A DNA stretch of 64,000 bases from Trichoplusia ni (Eukaryota; Arthropoda; Insecta; Lepidoptera; Noctuidae). A program made the translations under genes and the position numbers. Below are positions 1-12,463 of the stretch, piece after piece. The number at the start of each line of letters is the position of its first letter. Within the stretch, counting starts at the first letter, position 1. Location of the stretch: assembly GCF_003590095.1 (NCBI RefSeq), contig NC_039483.1, positions 558,001-622,000 of the forward strand, written 5' to 3'. The notes beneath the pieces are model-generated. The model made no database searches. It was not told where the DNA came from and was given only the letters and a program-made list of their open reading frames with translations.

Positions 1-1927
1 ATTAACATACCATACCTTTGCCGTGATGCCGCGAGTTTTACAACTTATTTATGAATCCCTGCGGACCTTAAATTTTTTGGTAGCGGTTTTTTTCTTTTTC
101 TACTTAAAATTCAACGATTTTATATCCGGCGCTGAAATTCGAAGTCCTACATAAATGAATGGTAAACAAATTTAATTTGTATTCATTTTTTGAGTAGGCT
201 ATATTTCGGTCAAACGATAACATTTTTAAATTTGCCATCTGTGGATATTGCTATGCTAGGTATATGTATATATTCGGATCAGTGCCTTTCCATATTTCAT
301 CTGTTTTTATGAAACCGTCAGATTTTATTCTCATTCTTTTATTTTCTATTTTACGTTGCATACCCATCAAGTTCCATTTATTTTTGCATTTGCGAAAAGA
401 ATAGGAACTGTTATTTGAGCCCTTAGCTGAACTTAACCCGATAATCCTCTTTAGGTGGCCAAAAAATCTATAAATAACTTTAATCTGTCCGTTTCCGAGT
501 ACCAAAAGGAAGCGGTTTTCTCGTAGGCCTCACAACAATGAGTCCTATTCTGTGCTCCATACGTTGATTAATGATGATATCACTTTTGCACCATTTAACA
601 CGATCCATCATTACTGATAAGTGATAAGCTTTAGGAGTTTTGTGGCGAGCTATGAGGTGTTATTTTGGCTTCATTGTATTACAATATTTATATTCTTCGT
701 ATTCTTTTCAATACAATTTACTACGTAACACATGAAGCTCACATGAAGTTTGAAACGTTTAAACTGAGGAGATAGTTACATTTTAGCTGTCTACTTTTTC
801 TAACTGACAGTAGCTTGCCATGCAAGTTTTCTCTCCTAGATTTTTTCTAACATATAAGCTTCAAAGAATTCAAGTATCGCCCAATCAAATTTCGTAGTAT
901 CATGGTTATAGTGTTAGTGAGGCGAATTTCCAGAACCACTATTTCCAGCCAATGAGGAAAAAACACCGTCTTCAAAATCAACAAAAATATTATCCTAAAA
1001 CACACGAAACGCTTCCCTCTTCCATAATTTCTTGTCTCAACACTTGTATTTCGGTTATAAAGGTACAACCACAATGCTCCCTTACCGTCAGTATAAGTAT
1101 CAGTCGCTCATCCACTTGACATAATTACTTAGTAGCCCCCGTGCGCCCCCGTGCGCCCCCGGGTACCTCACAAAGTTCTAGTCATAACTGTGAAGCTCGT
1201 GTAATCATTGTTTTAGGGCATCAACATACGTTTACCGTTTACCATACCGTATTCGGTTATCCTGTTAAGATAGCATAATAACGTATTGGACGAAATTGTT
1301 CAAATGATTGAAGTTCAGGTAAATAAAACTGTGTTGGATTTTTGTCTATTGTAAAAACGGTCTTCTTGGAGGATAAACTGAGGATAAACAGATTGGGAAA
1401 GTTATGAGTCAGATATAATTCAGAAGGTACGTATCCCTATGTAAGGCATCATAGTTTTTTTTTTATATTTTATTATAATAAGGGAACCAAACAAAATCAG
1501 GCATAGCACCTGTACTAATTAAATAATTGTATGACTAGTTATTTATTGTTTTTTTTTTCAGTTAAATTAAACTATACTATTTATTTTAAGAACAAATCTC
1601 TCTCTTTTAAAACTTAGTCTTAGACAAGAAAATTTACATCACTTACCATACAACACAAATACACATTAACATAACTACAAAATACCTATATTATAACACT
1701 CACATTGAAAGCCAGACAAAATAGCCGACTAGAAGCAAAAGTGTCTGTTATCATATTGTTGTAACAGGCGTTCGTTAAGCCCAGGATTCGGATGTGCTGG
1801 TTCTCAAACTTGTTGCTAATGTTTAAACGTAATACAGATTAGCACCTCCGTCCAAAATATATGGGCTGATGTAATATGTAAACGGTTTTAAGCTCTAGGT
1901 ACTTCGTTATAAAGTTGTTAATGAATT
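1..1927. other. No gene seen; AT-rich
   Basis: Only short chance frames. A C-rich tandem (CCCCCGTGCG repeated) lies at 1137-1162. Confidence 0.5.
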
Positions 1928-2185
1928 TTATGTGGATTTTGTTTCGTTTATGTGTCTGATACTTATATCGAAAGTAAGTTTTGGATAATTAATATTTGTT
2001 TTTGGCTTTACAGTCAAGTTGTTATTATTGGTGAAATGTGTATTATTGAAGTAAGATTCTTTGCAATCTCTCAATTTTTTTAGGCTTTGCTTCAAAATGG
2101 TAAAAACCAAATTCCGCTTTAAGTCCGTCCGACTGTCGCTAGGCAGTATCTCATCAATCATGACAGCTAGATGATTAAATATCAA
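1928..2185 (-). CDS. Open frame of 85 codons, doubtful
   Basis: Reads MIDEILPSDSRTDLKRNLVF and on, becoming Asn/Lys-rich (NNTHFTNNNNLTVKPK). AT-rich codons are as expected of background, there is no recognised domain, and no splice sites were chosen. Listed only because the N-terminal half looks balanced in composition. Confidence 0.12.
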   Translation of the reverse strand: MIFNHLAVMIDEILPSDSRTDLKRNLVFTILKQSLKKLRDCKESYFNNTHFTNNNNLTVKPKTNINYPKLTFDISIRHINETKST

Positions 2186-2679
2186 AAAAAATATGGGTGA
2201 TAACCTGCTTTTACAAATTCACCTTCCTTTCACATATTAGTACGGAACTCTTCCTGTCTTAAATCCAACTCGCACTTAACCGGTTTTTTATAATAACTTT
2301 TAGAATAACGCAAAACTAACCACAATGTTTTCTTAATTCTTACTTAACCAGCTATCAACATACGAACCACCTCACCAAACTATTACAACAATCGAACGTT
2401 AAACTCTACCATACCATTTATCGTTTCAAATTCAGTTGAATTCTCGCCTATTACTGCTCTACGTGGACTTACGGTTTGGAAACTCCGAAGCCTAATAGCC
2501 CGGAGTCTAATTGGAAGTTCTCAAGTACTGGTTAGTGTTCTGGTAACCCAAGCATGCCAACAAACTGGCTTTCCAATCAGTGACTGGATGGTTTAGTCAA
2601 TCTGCATATTCCTAGTGTTACGATTCAATTAATTGGGGTAAGATCTGTTGACCTGAGAATCTACTATCTTAAGGTAATA

Positions 2680-2765
2680 TTGTAATGGTTGTGGGAGCGT
2701 GACAGCGCGATATACGACGTAGAGCGGCATCTCTCTTCCACAGTCGCGATATTATTACTCTAAGA
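2680..2765. repeat. Short hairpin element, core only
   Basis: GTGGGAGCGTGACAGCGCGA, then GTAGAGCGGCATCTCTCTTC, then CACAG; the outer arms are not visible. Confidence 0.4.
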
Positions 2766-2851
2766 CGTGGTACTAGGAACTCTAGGCAAGAATAATAATA
2801 GTTAGACGTATTGTGAAATGATGGATGTCTGTTTCGTTTTGTGATATACAC

Positions 2852-3095
2852 TATCCCTCATGAACCGTGATAAATAGAGAGTTCAAATTTTCACAGAAAA
2901 TATATTTCTGTTGCCACTCTAGCAATAAAAAAATACTGAAAATAAAGATTGAGGTTTGGCAGAGGCTGCGAGGCTCATAATTTTATTGGTAGGTTAAAAA
3001 TAAATTTGAGAGTGAGCTACACAGTGAGTTGCTTAGCATATTGTTACGGAACCCTCAGTATCGCTAATCCGACTCGCACTTGACAGGTTTTTTTT
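2852..3095 (+). repeat. GGGTTCCGTACCC-family repeat
   Basis: CATGAACCGTGATAAATAGA, TCACAGAAAATATATTTCTG, then the 3' signature TTACGGAACCCTCAGTATCG and CCGACTCGCACTTGACAGGT followed by T-runs. The head is missing. A 3'-end-only copy lies at 2240-2292. Confidence 0.55.
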
Positions 3096-3152
3096 AACAA
3101 TCTGTCAGTTACATGTTATCATATCTATAATAATACGTCTCTCTTAACTTAC

Positions 3153-3290
3153 CAACTACATGAAATCAGATTTCCCTGCCAACGAATTGACGCAACTTCC
3201 ATAATCGCGTCATCCGAGAACCGAGCTCGCAAATCGTCTCAATTACCGAGAGTTCAACGTCCCTAACCACGTGAAACGAGTCATTTAAAA
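3153..3290 (-). CDS. Candidate first coding exon (weak)
   Basis: A CpG-rich block contains an ATG at 3202 in good context (GATTATGG), followed by MEVASIRWQGNLISCS and a perfect donor TTG|GTAAGT at 3153/3152. CACGTG lies near the upstream edge. No partner exon was found. It may instead be a conserved regulatory block. Confidence 0.2.
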
Positions 3291-3454
3291 CTTTAACCGA
3301 AGTAATATTCGCGAAACTTGTGTAATAAGATTCCCACATCTGGCTAGAAGAAAACTTAATGAAGGATCTGTTAATATGAGAAAACTAGTAAGTACAGATA
3401 TTAAAAATGATAAATTTAACAGTTTTAATTTATTGTTCTAGCTCATGTGATTTC

Positions 3455-3540
3455 CGAGTCTTGTCTTGTCTTTCGGTGCCTTTGTGCATGTGACTTGAAA
3501 GTAAGTGAAACCTCCCGCGACATAAGGATTAAAATATAAC
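3455..3540 (+). mobile_element. SINE family A, 3' half
   Basis: Holds GTGCCTTTGTGCATGTGACT and GAAACCTCCCGCGACATAAG, the body and tail of family A. The tRNA head is absent. Confidence 0.5.
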
Positions 3541-3899
3541 TGAGGTGTCCGATAAAAAAAAACTTGCCTTCTTCAAAATAAGTAGCACCTGCCAAAATTA
3601 GATGGAGGTTGAACGACAATGCAACCAAAGTCCGTTGACATCCAGTTTTGAATCATTTTTATTTTATCAAAACATAGTTTATAAACAATTTAAAAAAATA
3701 TTAAATTCAATAATAATAAAACTCATAAAATACAATTATTTATGCATAAATACATGTTCAAATGATATTTCACTGTTCTCGTTCAAATGTCGAAGCTTAC
3801 GATCTCATTCCTCTGATCGCTTGACGGTTACAGGCACTCTTTTTTATTCTTTTACTCACGTTTATTTTTACACAATTTAATCTAAGCACTTCTTTTTAA

Positions 3900-5640
3900 G
3901 CTCCTGTACAAATTTGAGGTTAATTCCGCAAAGGGTGCTGTTAAATAACAAAGGTCTTTGCGGTAAAAAGGGTTAAAGAACTGTGTTGTTACTATACCAT
4001 GTAGTATGTAGTGAAAAAAGGACGGAGGTTTACATGACATGTTTTTATTTTATCCAATGAATCAAACTCAAAATGAATGTCGATTCATGAAATGATTATG
4101 AAAAATCAAGCATATTTTAAGGTCAAAGCATACAAGCAACAACAAGCACATTTTAAGCATATATTAAGACTTAAGATCGAAAAATGCTTTGAAATATAAA
4201 TTCAGGATGTCATCAAGCGTGACGATACAAACTGATATGACGCAAGTTTAATAAAATTCCTTTGTCGACCTTTACATACATCAACACATGAACATATAAC
4301 ACAACAATATTCGGATACCACACCTTAAATCTTTTACAATAATCTTATTAATCTTTAATCCGTACATTAAGCGTAGACGTATTTTTCAATGCTCCCGCCA
4401 GAATCGCCCGTCATGAATTGTCCCTTTCACTTCCCGCCAATTTTTATATTTTTCTTCTGTTCTTTTTTTTTAATATCAATAGTTAAATGAATATACGAAC
4501 AAATATCATATAATTTGAATTAGTCAAATGACCTTCTTAAATAATTACATTTAATACGCGCCTTACACAAGTCGAAATCAAAGGTTTTTATTATTTCTAC
4601 GAAAGTTCTAGAACATAATATATGGTTAAGACAAGTCTGTTTTCTTTTTCTCTTCTTCGTCGAACTAAAGCGATTCATCAATATAAAAAGTGCCTTTTGC
4701 CTGCACCTGATTTTTAATGAAGAACAAATAAATTGCTTCTTGAATAACTTTTTGTTTTGTTTTTCAAGAAAATATTTGGCTTGTAATTGTAAAATGAGAA
4801 GTGTTGTGTGAAAGTGCTTTCGACGAAATATTTTATTATTAATAATTTTTAAATAAAAACCACGTTCAACTGCTTTATGAAATTCCCAAAAAAAGCAAAT
4901 TGTTTTCTAGAAATTCTTTGACAATTAACTGTCATCGCATGTTCGAAAACTATAAACAAAATAATTTTCGTACACAACAGGGCAATTCATTGGCTGTTAC
5001 CTATCGCTTTATTACATGAATGTAAGTAAGGATGGAGGTAATATTAACCGAAGAACACATTATATTTAACGGCTACATAGGAGTTCAGAATTGGAGGATA
5101 GTAACCTTCCGTCTCTATACTTATAATTTTTGTTTTATTCACAGTCATATCCACACACATTTTCCTTTCATCAGAAAGTGAAATGTCACATAAAAAGACA
5201 CGCAATAAAAAAAATCGTTCTTTTAAAATAGCATCCAAGTTGTTTGAATCCTGCTAAACCCCTAATTACGTATAGTTAGGTTATCATAATAAAGATCATT
5301 TTTGATATTTCGTTACTTTCGTAAAGTAGAAGAAACTGTGATCCATGTTTCAGTATTCACATTTTGCAATTTAAACCTTATTGATCCATCCAAAAGCAAA
5401 ACATTTGTATTACCGTTAACTCACTTAACCGGACTCCAAACATTTGTATCAGGAACTAAAATTAGTAGAAATTAATTTACATTTGAACGAGCCTGTTGTT
5501 CTGTTGTGATAACATCGTAATAAGGAGCACGCAATACAAATTTGTCGTTCCCCTAACGCATTAACAACGTTTGAAGTGAAATAATAAATTATTTAAAGGT
5601 GAATGACCTTATGAATTATGTAAAGTGGATGTATATTTCT
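3900..5640. other. No gene seen; E2F-like site
   Basis: AT-rich, no repeats recognised. TTCCCGCCAA at 4431-4440 matches an E2F site in reverse; a second such site (TGGCGGGAAA) is at 22979-22988. Confidence 0.4.
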
Positions 5641-5646
5641 GACTGA

Positions 5647-5780
5647 ACGGATAACCAGAGTACAGAATAGTGTACGTCACCACAAACTCACGTGTGCGAC
5701 GTGCCAAGGGTTCGATCCCCGCCTATAACAAGCATAATTACGTGTGATCTACGATCGCTTGTTGGTGTCTTAATTCTTTA
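5647..5780 (+). mobile_element. tRNA-derived SINE (family A), degraded
   Basis: Contains GATAACCAGAGTACAG, then GGGTTCGATCCCCGCC (intact box B) and the ACAAGCATAATTACGTGTG block. The 3' part is missing or decayed. Confidence 0.55.
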
Positions 5781-5934
5781 GTGCAGGAGTATCCTTTAAA
5801 GAAATGTATAAGCCGTGCATAGTGAAATAAATGGGTTTAACTAAAAAAAAACTTTTTTAATGAAATTTGTCGCCTATTTTCTAACATTGTCGAACAAAAT
5901 GCTTTTCCAACGCCTAAAATACACGATTTCCAAC

Positions 5935-6187
5935 CCACAACTTGGATGGTGAAATCCCGATAGGTCGAGAAAGAGATAATTAATAACACACAGACAGTCG
6001 TTTCGGATACTCAGAAGCTAGAAAATCTGTGCAACCAGTCCAACCAAGGAGTATCGTGTTGCCCAAGTAACTGGCTTGAGGAGGTCGGATAGGCAGTCGC
6101 TCCTTGTAAAACACTGGTACTTAGCTGCATCCACTTAAACTGGAAGCCGACCCCAACATAGTTGGAAAAAGGCTAGGATCATGATTA
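5935..6187 (+). repeat. LINE-type 3' tail (GGAAGCCGACCCCAAC family)
   Basis: Ends CTGGAAGCCGACCCCAACAT, then GTTGGAAAAAGGCTAGGATC. Upstream holds GGAGTATCGTGTTGCCCAAG and CGCTCCTTGTAAAACACTGG. Four related copies occur in the window. Confidence 0.5.
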
Positions 6188-6757
6188 AATAGTAGGAGAC
6201 AAAGGAGAATCAACAACTAAGGGAATCCTATCTGTAGGTTATTCTTCTTCAAGGCTGGGGATGATGAAGTGGTCCTCTACTGGCCAGCAATAGAGCATTA
6301 TCAAGCCTTTAAATTCCATGAAATATGGATAGGAGTCTTGTATCCAAGCATTAAATTAGTATGCACTGTGTTAACTCTATTGATTTGCCTCGGTAGCGCT
6401 GAATAGCTGTAAAATACCACTTATAGCCGCTTCACGATTGCATTTACATATCAATGAATACTGACGTTTCTTTAACTATTTAAATTTAATATTATGTATT
6501 AATATTAGTTCTCATAAAGTATTTTATATGGAGTATGTAGTATAGAGTGGTAGGTATATACTTATATGTAACTCTAAAAGTTCACTGGTGAGTATGTGTA
6601 AGCGAAATGCTGCTATTAGCAGTTTATAACCCGATGGCTATTTATTAGTGCTCCCACAATGCCATCAATAGTGTTTTAGAAGTCTTAAGTAATTAATAGA
6701 GACTGACGTACCAATTAAGCGTTAAGATATAATAAACCTCGTAAAATACAAAACTAT

Positions 6758-7076
6758 TATACACCGTGATTTTTAGTCGTCTTACAAAAGCAGCCCAGTT
6801 CGTGTATCCAATGGCTAGAACACGTTCATGATAAAAAATAGGTATTTTAAAATTAGGAAATTCGTAGTTTTTTAGCCTTGTAACAATGGTGAGGGTAGCG
6901 GGCGGCGGCGTTTTGATCATTTTTAAGAGTATTTTCAGATTTCTCTTGTTTAATTTTTCTTCGTACTTATTATCTTAGTTGATGATAAAAAAATAATAAT
7001 CGCTCCTAGGGGTATTTTACGTCGGATACATGAACTGGGCTCCTTTTGCAAGACGACTAAAAAATCACCGTGTATA
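6758..7076. mobile_element. TIR MITE (CACCGTG family), copy 1
   Basis: Left arm CACCGTGATTTTTAGTCGTC (6762 on) is mirrored by GACGACTAAAAAATCACCGT at the right (to about 7072). The arms pair for about 48 bases, through the GGATACA(T/C)GAACTGGG block, with few mismatches. The flanking TATA suggests a TA or TATA target duplication. There is no transposase frame, so it is non-autonomous. The superfamily cannot be decided from the sequence alone. Confidence 0.75.
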
Positions 7077-7309
7077 ACTATTGATCGAGAAGTTAGAATG
7101 ATCTTGTCATAAACGTGGCTAGGAATTGGCATAGTTTTTGCAACCTTACACACATTCAGCTAACAAAATATTATTTTCCTAGACAGTTCTAAGCTTTTAG
7201 CTTACCAACACCCTGCAAATAAGATAACCATATAGATTTAAAGCAAACATTATAAATCCCAACAACACTACATTTAAAACAGCCTGATAAACCAGGTTTG
7301 TAAGTCCAA

Positions 7310-7470
7310 TTAGATCCACCTAACGGTTTGACGTCACACCAAATTCCCCGGACATTGTTGATCTATAAATGTCCCGCAAGGCATTTCAATTAGGTCCATA
7401 AAATTAATAGACTCCGTCCCACAAAACGACGTCGTTGAACGAAATAAATGAACGACTCGTTAGAGATACA
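7310..7470 (+). promoter_or_regulatory. Candidate promoter block (CRE then TATA)
   Basis: TGACGTCA at 7329-7336 and TCTATAAATG about 25 bases later, in non-repeat sequence with CCCCGGACATTG between. No coding exon found nearby. Confidence 0.2.
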
Positions 7471-8073
7471 AGAATTCTTCTATTTAGTAAAGGAATCACT
7501 ATTTTTTTTTGTGTAAATAATTTGTTGTTGTTAGTAAAACCTCTTCTTTAGTTTTTTTTTGCGTGAAATGTGGTTTTTGAAGTTACTTTCTTTATTCTTT
7601 ATTTTTCTCTTTATGGCAAAAACTACTGTGCCAAACTCAATTATTTTTTATGGGTCCAAATGACAGCTATTTCGCGTTACATGAAAAAAAAAGTTCTGAG
7701 GTAACAGACGTGGAAAAAAAGACTTGAAAACTTCTTTTTGAAATCTAACTAGTAAAACTCGTAGATAGTTCATCTACCTACAAAAAAAAAGGTTTTGCTA
7801 TCGGAATCAAGCTGACTAAAAATACAATGGCGAATATGGAAATACCAAAATAATATCAACGGTCGTTATATACAGATCCCACACCTTATCATAATTAAAT
7901 TCCACTTCAATTTGAATAACGCCAAGCAATGGATCGAAAAACAATCCCTTAACGCTCTCAAACCTACATCAAACCAATTTCACTTAGATTTCTGTCCAAT
8001 CCAGACCTAAACCTAGAATATTTGTGAAGACAATCAATAATCCATATATCCGTTCAACACATCATTATTAATT

Positions 8074-8338
8074 ACTAGCTGTTTCCCGCGACTTCATCCG
8101 CGTGGTTAGAAGATATAAGTTATGATTTATATCTGCTCTGTTTTTCCACATTTTCCATTGTATCTTCACTCCTATTAGTCGCATCGTGATGACTAGACGT
8201 GACGTGAAGACCTAAAACCTTCCACAATGAATGTTCTGTTCAACACAAAAAGAATTTGAACCAGTAGTTCCTGAGATTAGCGAATTCAAACAAACAAACA
8301 AATAAACAAACTCTTCAGATTTATATATTAATATAGAG
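8074..8338 (+). repeat. GCCCGCGACTTCGTC-family short interspersed repeat
   Basis: Starts CTAGCTGTTTCCCGCGACTT, contains GGTTAGAAGATATAAGTTAT and CCAGTAGTTCCTGAGATTAG, and ends with an (AAAC)n stretch, then CTCTTCAG and TTATATATTA. Its fixed ends and lack of coding frame suggest a non-autonomous retroposon. Five copies occur in this window. Confidence 0.6.
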
Positions 8339-8407
8339 TATTATGGAATTCATTTTTCTATCTTGTTTTTTAAAAGACTGGCACAAAAAAAACGGTCCTT
8401 TCGTATG

Positions 8408-8536
8408 TGGTTAAAAAAAAACATTCAAGTCACATGCACAAAGACACCCTGACTGGGGACAAGATTTCGTGACTAATACAAACGCTTTTCCTACTTAGGT
8501 TTGGCGTAGTGACCTCAACCACTCGACTAATGTGCA
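8408..8536 (-). mobile_element. SINE family A, degraded
   Basis: Reverse-orientation body (CAAGTCACATGCACAAAGAC) and head remnant (GTGACCTCAACCACTCGACT). Box B is lost. Confidence 0.5.
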
Positions 8537-8539
8537 GCA

Positions 8540-9540
8540 GCATAATGATAGGTAGATTACATCGTAAATATTACATCTAGACTGAATGTACTAAATTTAG
8601 AATAGACGTCCTCTATACAAATTAGGGTGCTTCCGTATGAGTACTTCAATGTTCGTGCAAAGGGCTCTCTCACGTATTAACTTATATTATTTATAAACCA
8701 CTATAAAATGAGCTCATCAATTTAAATACTAGTTATTACGTTGCTTAACCTTGATATTGGTTTTAAGTATTTGATGTTATAGGGATAATAGGAACGGTTC
8801 ATAAGATACAGACACGGGTTTCCGTTTTTACCCTTTACCTACAGACCCCTAAAAACGAATGTTTCTATTTTCGCCAACTTTCAAACAGACTTGATGTCAT
8901 GATGGACTGCTCTATAATACGTCACTGACCTTGAACCTTTGCCTTTGTAGTTCGTTCAAGGCTCCCCCTGTCGTTGACAAATGATTCGTGTAAAACAAAA
9001 GGCAGAGGAAATGCTTTCAGCTTTCGTCATGGATGTGTGTGTGATCTATCTAGCTAAGTGGTTGTGACTGTATTCCTGTTAGAGTATGTTCGTAAAGTAT
9101 CAGATCCCCTATTTGATATTTTACGAACGTAGTTTTGTTTTGCTTTTCTTATACTAAGAGAATTATGCAAAAAATTGTCGAGTTCAAATTGTTCAAATCA
9201 TACGAATCAAATTATTACGTTTAGATTCGTTTTTATTATTTAATCGTATCTATTTTGTTAATAAATCTTCTGAATAAACATTAAATATTAATCAACATAT
9301 CTTTTACCTTGGTTATTATAAAAAAAAAAAACAGTTTTTTTTTACTGTACCGTAATTTAGACTGACGACACAATCCTCAATGTTTTCTCAGCGTAGTAAA
9401 ATAAAAATAAGTAACCACACACAGGAACTTCCTTATGACGCAAACAAAAAAGAGCAACACTAAAAAAATGTCCACTCACACCGTACTACAGCAAAAACCC
9501 AAAAATAAAAAGGAAAAAATAAGCTGATATTTGTTTGGCA
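8540..9540. other. No gene seen
   Basis: AT-rich with a short reverse fragment of the GGGTTCCGTACCC family at about 8812-8850. Nothing else supported. Confidence 0.45.
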
Positions 9541-9547
9541 CCATCTG

Positions 9548-9690
9548 TTTACCGAGCTACTCTACTCAGTGACGTTGCGTAGGGATTGCAGTCCTGGCTC
9601 AAATGAGTGACGGTTTGTACACATTCAGACCCTTTGGAGGTCCTGGCATGTTGATCCAGCTGCCTATCATCTATGTTTTATTATAAACAG
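9548..9690 (-). CDS. Short protein-like open frame of unknown origin
   Basis: The frame reads DRQLDQHARTSKGSECVQ, then THLSQDCNPYATSLSRVAR and stops. Composition is protein-like and G/C is raised. It is preceded by stops and has no clear acceptor. It may be the end of an old mobile element frame. Confidence 0.2.
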
Positions 9691-9899
9691 TTTTGTTTAA
9701 CCAGCTTATATAGACCCCTGACATATTTCCAGTGTATTGCGCATGAAAAAGCAACCTTGTCTTAAAAGGCGATGGTGATTTCGGAAATGACTGATTTCTC
9801 CGTCATGTTTTTTAAGTCAAGAAGTAATTTTGATAACCTTTGGATTCTACCCATCATCATCTTGTCCGGGAAAATTCTCTTGCATTTTATCACTTACGC

Positions 9900-10070
9900 A
9901 TAGGCGAGTGGTTGCGGTCAGCACACCAAACCCACTGTTCGCGACGTGTCGCGGGTTTGACCCCCTGGCATGACAAGCATTTGTGCGATCCACGAATGAT
10001 TGTTCTGAGTCTGAATGTTTGTGAAACCCCCTGCGACACAAGGATTAAATTCCTTATTACGGGAGTCGTT
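9900..10070 (+). mobile_element. tRNA-derived SINE (family A)
   Basis: The head GCGAGTGGTTGCGGTCA is followed by a degenerate box B (GCGGGTTTGACCCCCTG). The family-typical CATGACAAGCATTTGTG and GAAACCCCCTGCGACA blocks follow, ending in TTTTTTTG. It is one of nine copies in the window. Confidence 0.65.
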
Positions 10071-10953
10071 TTTTTGTTTAAACTCTCCCCTTGTATCAGA
10101 ACCTTAGACTGACATAGGGGCTGCATCATATTTCACCAAGAATATTCACCATCCAAACGGGAAAACCCTTAATAGCTAATACAGAAAAATACGACACACG
10201 TGACTCATTATAGGTTTACTATCTGCAGTTCTAGGTTACAGACAAATTTCTGCCCAACGATCTAGACCTAACTTTACTAATGAGAAACAGGCACACTTGA
10301 GGTCATCAACTCTAGGAATCTTATTAAAGTTCGTCTGCCTAAATAGCCATATGGCACTAGAGAACTGTTTGTGTTAAACTACTTATAAATTGGGGTCAAG
10401 AAAGTGAAACTTGTGAAACATGAAAAGGTATAGAATTGGGATTCAAAAGAGTTTTTTAGGGTTAAGTAGTCTATCGATGTAAACGGAACAATATTACTGA
10501 GGCTCAGCTATCAGTCCATCTGTCACTAAACGGAATCTCATGAAGTGAAGACTCACATTTAAAAATAAACAGGTTTACATATATAGTGATACAACTCATG
10601 TAGTACTGTCAACTATTCCATATAATCCTCGCAATTTGCAAAAGCGCAGGAACCTTGACACATTAAAGGGCAAATGACGTCATAGTGACGTAAAAAAGCA
10701 GTATTTAAAAGAGCGTGCAGTAGAAATAAATTGTCAATAAACGTCACTAAAATTTCGGCCAGACGCATAAGCAATTTGCGGGGATAGTATTTTGTGGTGC
10801 TGTCAAATAGAGTATGGCTTATATTGGGACTAATTGTACCTTTTAATAAAAAAGTAAATGTGAAATACTTAAAAGACTTCTCTGCCCAGCTCTTCTCAGC
10901 AGTCGACAGCAATTGTTTCTGCTTTTTATTCTAACCTTCTTGCACTAACTTAC

Positions 10954-11090
10954 CTGCAAATACTTTTCAATCTTCCATCTATCTTCAAAAGTGAATCAAG
11001 GTTGCCAAGTTTCGCTTTTTATCGGTTTATAGGGTGACATATAATTAACGATGTCCGTCGGTCAGTGGGGTGTCAGGTGACGTCACGATT
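10954..11090 (-). promoter_or_regulatory. Candidate minus-strand promoter and first exon
   Basis: In order on the minus strand: TGACGTCA (11085-11078), TATAAA (11031-11026), a possible start near 11000, then a perfect donor TTGCAG|GTAAGT at 10954/10953. The exon would be non-coding or carry only a short frame. The downstream exon was not identified. Confidence 0.25.
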
Positions 11091-12155
11091 ACTCCTATTG
11101 TCTCTACCATCGTTTGTCAGTGGCACTCGCACTGACCTTCGGGCCTTTATACAATGGAGACAAAGTTTTAGGTTGAAGAATATATTTTTAATCGATTTTC
11201 GAGTTTATTTTATTAGGTTTTATTTAAGAAAAAGTTTGCTACAAAACCCCTTCTGAATTTACCAAGGAAAAAAAACATACAACTTAAAAATATATAACTT
11301 TATCGCATATTTCCACATAAGATTATTAAATTTTGTTTTTTCCTTCCGTCCTTCCGAAAACGTATCTAGTAAATTAAATGCAGGCTAAATAACATAAAAA
11401 TTCGACCGACAATAAATAAATAAATTAACTAATTCTATTTTAATTTCATCATTGCCAAGATCTAAAGTCCAGTATTACTTTCTTTGAAAACGTATCTAAA
11501 TTTTCGGCCTAAGTTCAAAGCATTTGACAAGATTAGAAGTTGGTCAAATTTCTTTTAAATATATCTACATACATTTCTGGACCAATTTATTCAAAGCATT
11601 GAAAACAAATAAACATTTATCAAAAGACACAATTTATTTACTCAAAGTCTTAATACACTCAACAACAGTGCATCTAAAAAGAGTACCGTAGCTTTAGAAT
11701 AGACAAACTGGGTTGACTTGGTTAGGTGTTCTAGTTTCAGTTTTTGCAAAGGAACGTTTATCATGCATAGGATTATACGGCTCAAACGACATTTTCCACG
11801 AAAGAGGTTTTATTTTTATCGGCTTTAAGAAGGGTTGCGATAGAAAATAGAATATTCACGTTTGAGTTGCTATTGTACTTAAAAGTATTTGTTTGATAGA
11901 AATGTTAACTATGTATTATGAATGTTTCAAGGTAAATTTTGTTAATTAATTAAGCATTTATTTTACCTTGTTCTTATAACTTGTAATATTTTAGGGAATT
12001 ATCAAGGTATCATTAAAAATAAAACACTAATACATCAGTTTACTATAAGTATATTTGGGTTTTCGTATTTCTTTTCAAATAAAATTCTGAAACAACATTG
12101 CCATTGATTTAAAAAAAAGAGCTTTCGTAAGGCAGATTTGTAATTATTAACTTAA

Positions 12156-12250
12156 GAACGGTTCACTCAGGCGTATTTATTGGGATAGCCCGACTAGTTT
12201 TGGATCCAACCGGAGTCCTAAATAATGAGCTGACGCACTCCGCCAGCTTG
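12156..12250. mobile_element. Foldback element, single arm
   Basis: AACGGTTCACTCAGGCGTAT, then TAGCCCGACTAGTTTTGGAT and CCAACCGGAGTCC. Only one arm is present. Confidence 0.5.
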
Positions 12251-12463
12251 ATTTAACCGTATTAAAAAATGATTATTTTGGAATGAACGATATACTCGAT
12301 GCCATTTTCAAGATAAACAGGTCAAATTATGTAGTGGGAAATTTACAGACTGAATTTAACTGCTGAAAACTATCCCCTTCAAAATCTATACTAAAACAAC
12401 TATCAATTTACATAAATAATTGAGTGTAAACTCAATATGTTACACAAAATACGGTTTTCTTAG

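Noticed and set aside
1137..1162. CCCCCGTGCG tandem considered as a G-quadruplex or promoter
   Set aside because: Only two to three units and no nearby gene signal; low-complexity tandem.
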